This document shows positions 60,175 through 64,000 of a DNA stretch of 64,000 bases, in pieces. The DNA is from Lysinibacillus sp. KCTC 33748 (GTDB lineage Bacteria > Bacillota > Bacilli > Bacillales_A > Planococcaceae), in contig NZ_MWSJ01000001.1 of the NCBI RefSeq assembly GCF_002237755.1, positions 434,001 through 498,000 on the forward strand. The letters are read 5' to 3'. The notes below the pieces were generated by a model. That model did not search any database. It saw only the letters and a program-made list of their open reading frames with translations, and was not told the DNA's origin. A program made the position numbers and the translations under genes. Numbering within the stretch: position 1 is the first letter of the stretch; each line of letters begins with the position of its first letter.

Positions 60175-63100
60175 TTAATTTTCTTCAGTGTCTTTTCGGT
60201 TTTTCTTTAACATTTTAGATAGCATTTCATACACGATTGGTACAACTACTAATGTTAATAATGTTGAAGATAGTAAACCACCAATTACGGTAATCGCCAG
60301 GTCTTTTGAAATTAGACCACTGCCACCATTACCGATTGCCATTGGAATCATCGCACCGATTGTTGCGATAGCAGTCATTAGGATTGGACGTAAACGAGTT
60401 GCCCCTGCCTCTAAAATAGCCTCGCGCATAGCAAGTCCGTCACGTTCCATATGGATAATGCGGTCTACTAATACAATGGCGTTTGTTACAACGATACCTA
60501 TTAGCATTAATAGTCCCATCATAACAGAAACAGAAATAGTTTGATTTGTGACGTACAAGCCGACAAATGCACCGATTACTGCGAATGGTAGTGAGAACAG
60601 AATAGCGAATGGTGCTAAACCTTCACCGAATGTAACTACTAGAATGAAGTAAACAATCGCGATTGCAGCTAACATAGCAATGCCAAGTTGTGTGAATGTT
60701 TCTTGCATATCTGCAGCCACACCTGCAACGCCAGTCGTTACACCTTTAGGTAAATCTAATTTATCAATTTCTTTATCAGCAGCTGAAGTTGCTTTTGAAA
60801 TATCGTCACCTTTAATCGTGCCAGAAACTTTTGCGAAATACTCACCTTTTGAGCGAGATAATGTGTTTAACGTAGTGCCTTCTTCTTTTGTTACTAACTC
60901 ACCGATTGTCATTGTTGTGCCTAAAGCTGTTTGGATTTTAGTAGCTAATACATCATCAATTGATTTAGCTGCAGCTTTTTCTTCGCGTTGTACAATAACA
61001 TCGATATCTTCACCATCATACTGAACTTTAGTTAAAACTTCAGGCGATGTATTTTCATTTAAAGCCATTACAATTTGAGCAGTAGTTAAACCGTATTGTA
61101 GAACATTCTTTTGATCTACTTTTAAGGTATGCTCAACAAATGGATCTTCATTATCAGACTTGATTTCTTCTAATCCATCAACTTCTTTTAATGCGCCTTC
61201 CACTTGTTTCACGGCTTTACGAAGCTTATCTAGATTTTCACTATATAATGTGTAACTTACTTCATTTGAAGATCCCGACATTGATGAGAAGTTTTGAGAT
61301 TTCCATTCTCCTGATTGACCAATGTTCGTTACATAGTCTTCTACTTCTTCGCGTGCTTCAGGGAAGTTCTCCATATCTGGATCGAAGATGAGGTACATTA
61401 AGGCACCGCCAGCGCCGCCACCCATCATCATTGCCGAAGGATCAACATGTTTAGGGTCATTGATAGAAACTTGCAAAATATCTACGTCTTTGCGTTTCAT
61501 TAATTCTTTTTCTACTTTTGCAACGTTTGCTTCTGTATCTTTCATTAGCTCGCCTGTAGCAGGAGTATACGTTAAGTACATAACCTTTTCTTCTTGTGAG
61601 CCCATGAAGCTGAAGCCAATAAGTGGTGTTAAAGCAAGAGAACCAACAAGCAATACGATCGCAATAACTGATGTAATGATTTTATGGTTTAATGTTTTCT
61701 CTAATACACCTTTATACCAAAGAGCTAGTTTACCAACTTCTTTATGTTGACTTTCTTTTTTCTCACCGTATATTTTTTTACGGAATAGGAAGTGAGATAA
61801 AGCAGGGACTATGGTAATAGCCACTATTAATGAAGCACCTAGCGCAAATGACATTGTTAACGCAAACGGCATGAATAATTCACCAACCATACCGCCTACA
61901 AACATTAGTGGGGCGAATACTGCCACAGTTACTAATGTAGAAGAAAGGATTGGTTTGAACATTTCAATTGTCGCTTCACGAATAAGAGCACGACCTGTTA
62001 GTTTTTCTTCTTTTAAATGGATACGTCGATAAATATTTTCAACAACTACAATGGAGTCATCGATGACACGACCAATTGCTACGGTAATCGCACCGAGAGT
62101 CATAATGTTTAATGTGATATCCATCCAGTTTAAGAGTAGTAATGCCATGAATACTGAAACTGGGATAGAAATAATCGAAATAATTGTTGATTTGAAATCA
62201 CGTAAAAATAGTAAAATAATTAATACGGCAATGGCACCACCGAATACTGCTTTTTCAATCATTGTGAAGACTGAATCTTCAATTGGTTTACCTTGGTCAA
62301 GTGAGATATCCACTTTTAAGCCGTCTAATGATTTTTCTTCGTCTTTCATTAAATCTTTCACTGCATTTACGACTTTTACCGTATTTGCATCTTGAGCTTT
62401 AACGATTTGAATCGCAATCGCATCTTCGCCATTTGTACGTGATACAGATTGTACTTTACCTTCGACTTCAATCGTTGCAATATCGCCTAAGCGAACGAAT
62501 GGTGAAGGATTTGTAGCTGAAGGTGTGACTGGGATCAATAAGTCTTTTAACTGATCGATAGATTGTACTTTACCGTCTACTGATACGGCCTGTTCGCCAA
62601 CAGTAAATTGGTATAAACCAAGTGATAGTGACATATCACTTGCTTGAATCATTTGCTTGACAGAATCCTCTGTTAAGCCGAGAGCAGCCATTTTCGCTTG
62701 ATCATATTTAAATGATATTTCATTAATGTGCTGGCCGTTGATAGTTGCTGAAGCAACGCCATCAATTTTTTCGATTTTAGGAAGTAAAATGTCTTCAACT
62801 GTTGACGTTAATTCAACAATATCTTCCTTAGAGCTACTAACTGATAAAGCGACAACAGGCATCATATTCATGCTAATTGCCATAACTGTAGGCTTTTGGA
62901 CACCTTCAGGTAATTTGATAGATTCTAGAGCGGACTCTAATTGGCGTTTTTTCTCATCCATATCAATTCCGTAGTCGTATTCAACTTGAACTTGTGCTAC
63001 GTTTGAAGAGGAGTTTGAGTAAACAGCCTTTACATCTTCTAAGCTTTCTATTGACTTTTCAAATGGCATGGAAAGCTCATTCATAACCTGTTCAGGTGTT

Positions 63101-63264
63101 GCGCCTGGATATACACCCATTACAATTAAATATGGTATAGAAATATCAGGTATGGATTCCATTTTCATTTTTGTACCTGAATAAATACCAGAGACAGTGA
63201 TGATAATTGTTAATAACCACACTGCCAATTTGTTTTTCAATACGAAATTAACTAAACCTTTCAC
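60175..63264 (-). CDS. swrC: RND family efflux transporter (SwrC/YerP-like)
   Basis: A 1029-residue HAE1-type RND transporter with twelve predicted helices in the usual 1+5+1+5 layout and two large extracytoplasmic loops. Landmarks are PDISIPYLIVMGVYPGATPEQV at the N terminus (in part), the helix-4 segment IGRVIDDSIVVVENIYRR with the proton-relay acidic pair, and the matching second-half segment GIVVTNAIVLVDRI. Bacillus subtilis SwrC/YerP exports surfactin and is needed for swarming. No membrane-fusion or outer-membrane partner is present, as expected for a Gram-positive. GTG start. A TetR gene is divergent, as yerO is in Bacillus. Confidence 0.88.
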   Translation of the reverse strand: MKGLVNFVLKNKLAVWLLTIIITVSGIYSGTKMKMESIPDISIPYLIVMGVYPGATPEQVMNELSMPFEKSIESLEDVKAVYSNSSSNVAQVQVEYDYGIDMDEKKRQLESALESIKLPEGVQKPTVMAISMNMMPVVALSVSSSKEDIVELTSTVEDILLPKIEKIDGVASATINGQHINEISFKYDQAKMAALGLTEDSVKQMIQASDMSLSLGLYQFTVGEQAVSVDGKVQSIDQLKDLLIPVTPSATNPSPFVRLGDIATIEVEGKVQSVSRTNGEDAIAIQIVKAQDANTVKVVNAVKDLMKDEEKSLDGLKVDISLDQGKPIEDSVFTMIEKAVFGGAIAVLIILLFLRDFKSTIISIISIPVSVFMALLLLNWMDITLNIMTLGAITVAIGRVIDDSIVVVENIYRRIHLKEEKLTGRALIREATIEMFKPILSSTLVTVAVFAPLMFVGGMVGELFMPFALTMSFALGASLIVAITIVPALSHFLFRKKIYGEKKESQHKEVGKLALWYKGVLEKTLNHKIITSVIAIVLLVGSLALTPLIGFSFMGSQEEKVMYLTYTPATGELMKDTEANVAKVEKELMKRKDVDILQVSINDPKHVDPSAMMMGGGAGGALMYLIFDPDMENFPEAREEVEDYVTNIGQSGEWKSQNFSSMSGSSNEVSYTLYSENLDKLRKAVKQVEGALKEVDGLEEIKSDNEDPFVEHTLKVDQKNVLQYGLTTAQIVMALNENTSPEVLTKVQYDGEDIDVIVQREEKAAAKSIDDVLATKIQTALGTTMTIGELVTKEEGTTLNTLSRSKGEYFAKVSGTIKGDDISKATSAADKEIDKLDLPKGVTTGVAGVAADMQETFTQLGIAMLAAIAIVYFILVVTFGEGLAPFAILFSLPFAVIGAFVGLYVTNQTISVSVMMGLLMLIGIVVTNAIVLVDRIIHMERDGLAMREAILEAGATRLRPILMTAIATIGAMIPMAIGNGGSGLISKDLAITVIGGLLSSTLLTLVVVPIVYEMLSKMLKKNRKDTEEN

Positions 63265-63282
63265 CTTTACACCTACCCTTTA

Positions 63283-63335
63283 TTGACTAACTTGATTCAG
63301 TTATTTATACTAATGACTAATCGGTCATTTGTCAA
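63283..63335. promoter_or_regulatory. Divergent overlapping promoters with shared TetR operator
   Basis: Plus strand: TTGACT (63283-63288), 17 bp, TATACT (63306-63311). Minus strand: TTGACA (63335-63330), 17 bp, TAGTAT (63312-63307). A palindrome AATGAC-N6-GTCATT (63312-63329) lies in the minus promoter spacer and immediately after the plus -10 box. A repressor bound there would block both directions. Confidence 0.75.
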
Positions 63336-63363
63336 CGATATACATTAGGAGAGAATTAAAAGT

Positions 63364-64000
63364 ATGTTAAAAAAGCAACTTATTATGGAGAAAGCGTTGG
63401 AGCTTTTCTCGGAACAAGGCTTTGAAGCTACATCTGTACAGCAAATTACAGAGCGATGTGGAATTTCAAAAGGTGCATTTTATTTATCTTTCAAAACAAA
63501 AGACGAGCTTATAATTTCCATGGTAGAGAACTATCTACAACGGTTTGTTACAGATGTTGACCAAGTAGTCAAAAGTTCCCTTAGTAAAGATATCAAATTA
63601 GTTGAGTTTTATAAAAGTATTTTTCAAGCATTTAAAAACCATGCTGCACCTGCCCGTGTGTTTTTTAATGAGAAAGTACTTCTTTCAAAAAAAGAGTTGT
63701 TTCAGAAAATTATTGCCTATGATGTTGAAATGTCTAAGTCGATTATCTATATGCTGGAACAGCTATATCAAGATGAACTCCACGAGACAAAATATGATGT
63801 CATGTATTGTATTAAAGGGTTTATGAAAAGTTATTCAGAACTTTTTATTTTTTCCGATATACCACTCGATTTAGATCAATTGGCTAGATCTCTAGCTGAA
63901 AAGACGGAAATTATTGCACGGCATACGACGATTCCATTTATAACCGAAGAGCTCGTTCAATTAACAGCGAAACCTTGTAATGAAGAAGTTTCACAGGAAT
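63364..64000 (+). CDS. TetR family regulator, partial at window end (YerO-like)
   Basis: An open frame of at least 212 codons reaching the end of the window without a stop, so the C terminus is missing. The TetR HTH spans about residues 8-50: MEKALELFSEQGFEATSVQQ, ITERCGISKGAFYLSFKTKDEL. Start follows AGGAGAG. It is divergent from the RND pump gene, with a palindromic operator between them, and corresponds in position to Bacillus subtilis yerO, whose product represses swrC. The ligand domain gives no specific clue. Confidence 0.85.
   Translation, partial: MLKKQLIMEKALELFSEQGFEATSVQQITERCGISKGAFYLSFKTKDELIISMVENYLQRFVTDVDQVVKSSLSKDIKLVEFYKSIFQAFKNHAAPARVFFNEKVLLSKKELFQKIIAYDVEMSKSIIYMLEQLYQDELHETKYDVMYCIKGFMKSYSELFIFSDIPLDLDQLARSLAEKTEIIARHTTIPFITEELVQLTAKPCNEEVSQE

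Overview
The window looks like the chromosome of a low-GC, spore-forming Gram-positive rod of the Bacillaceae/Planococcaceae, most likely Lysinibacillus or a close relative. The genus is inferred from recognition, not from a search. The support is AT-rich DNA, strong AGGAGG ribosome binding sites, frequent TTG/GTG starts, a Spo0E-type sporulation phosphatase gene, and orthologues of a Bacillus subtilis neighbourhood (ykwC, cheV, fadH, darB, ccpC, ykuU, ykuV, ktrC) in broadly conserved order. No rRNA, tRNA, CRISPR array, prophage or intact transposase gene was found. Layout: 1-4.6 kb holds a spo0E-like gene, ykwC, a divergent DoxX/HxlR redox pair and an MFS transporter. 4.8-11.7 kb holds cheV and the operon ppx-ppk-EAL phosphodiesterase. 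11.8-16.3 kb holds a TetR repressor facing an aldehyde dehydrogenase/3-hydroxybutyrate dehydrogenase/iron alcohol dehydrogenase operon with clear operators. 16.4-19.6 kb holds a 21-bp tandem array, fadH, a small membrane protein, darB and ccpC. 20.2-32.1 kb is one tightly overlapping eight-gene operon: secreted/membrane protein, ABC ATPase and permease, Gln-Gly-rich membrane protein, MoxR AAA+ ATPase, DUF58 protein and two von Willebrand A membrane proteins. 
32.3-38.1 kb holds a MarR regulator with two small genes, a TPP-riboswitch-controlled thiW, a membrane-anchored GDPD and an MFS pump. 38.6-43.0 kb is the polyamine operon (XRE-cupin regulator, potABCD). 43.3-44.6 kb holds the peroxiredoxin/thioredoxin pair ykuU-ykuV. 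44.7-49.7 kb is an accessory patch of mixed base composition with a group IIC intron relic, HxlR and MerR regulators, two SDR-type enzymes and a broken MFS gene. 50.1-55.3 kb holds ktrC and the C4-dicarboxylate transporter with its DctSR two-component system. 55.5-59.9 kb holds an alpha/beta hydrolase, two MccF-like S66 peptidases around a GNAT acetyltransferase, and a second GNAT. 60.2-64.0 kb holds an RND pump facing a TetR regulator that runs off the end. 
The most unusual signal is in the spaces between genes. Two interspersed repeat families recur seven times. One is a MITE-like element with about 23-bp imperfect terminal inverted repeats. The other starts at or within a few bases of a stop codon and is built of nested hairpins. 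Within both families lies a three-stem motif whose stems differ in sequence from copy to copy but keep pairing, while the loops stay constant. That is a covariation signature of a structured RNA or single-stranded DNA element, and I do not recognise it.
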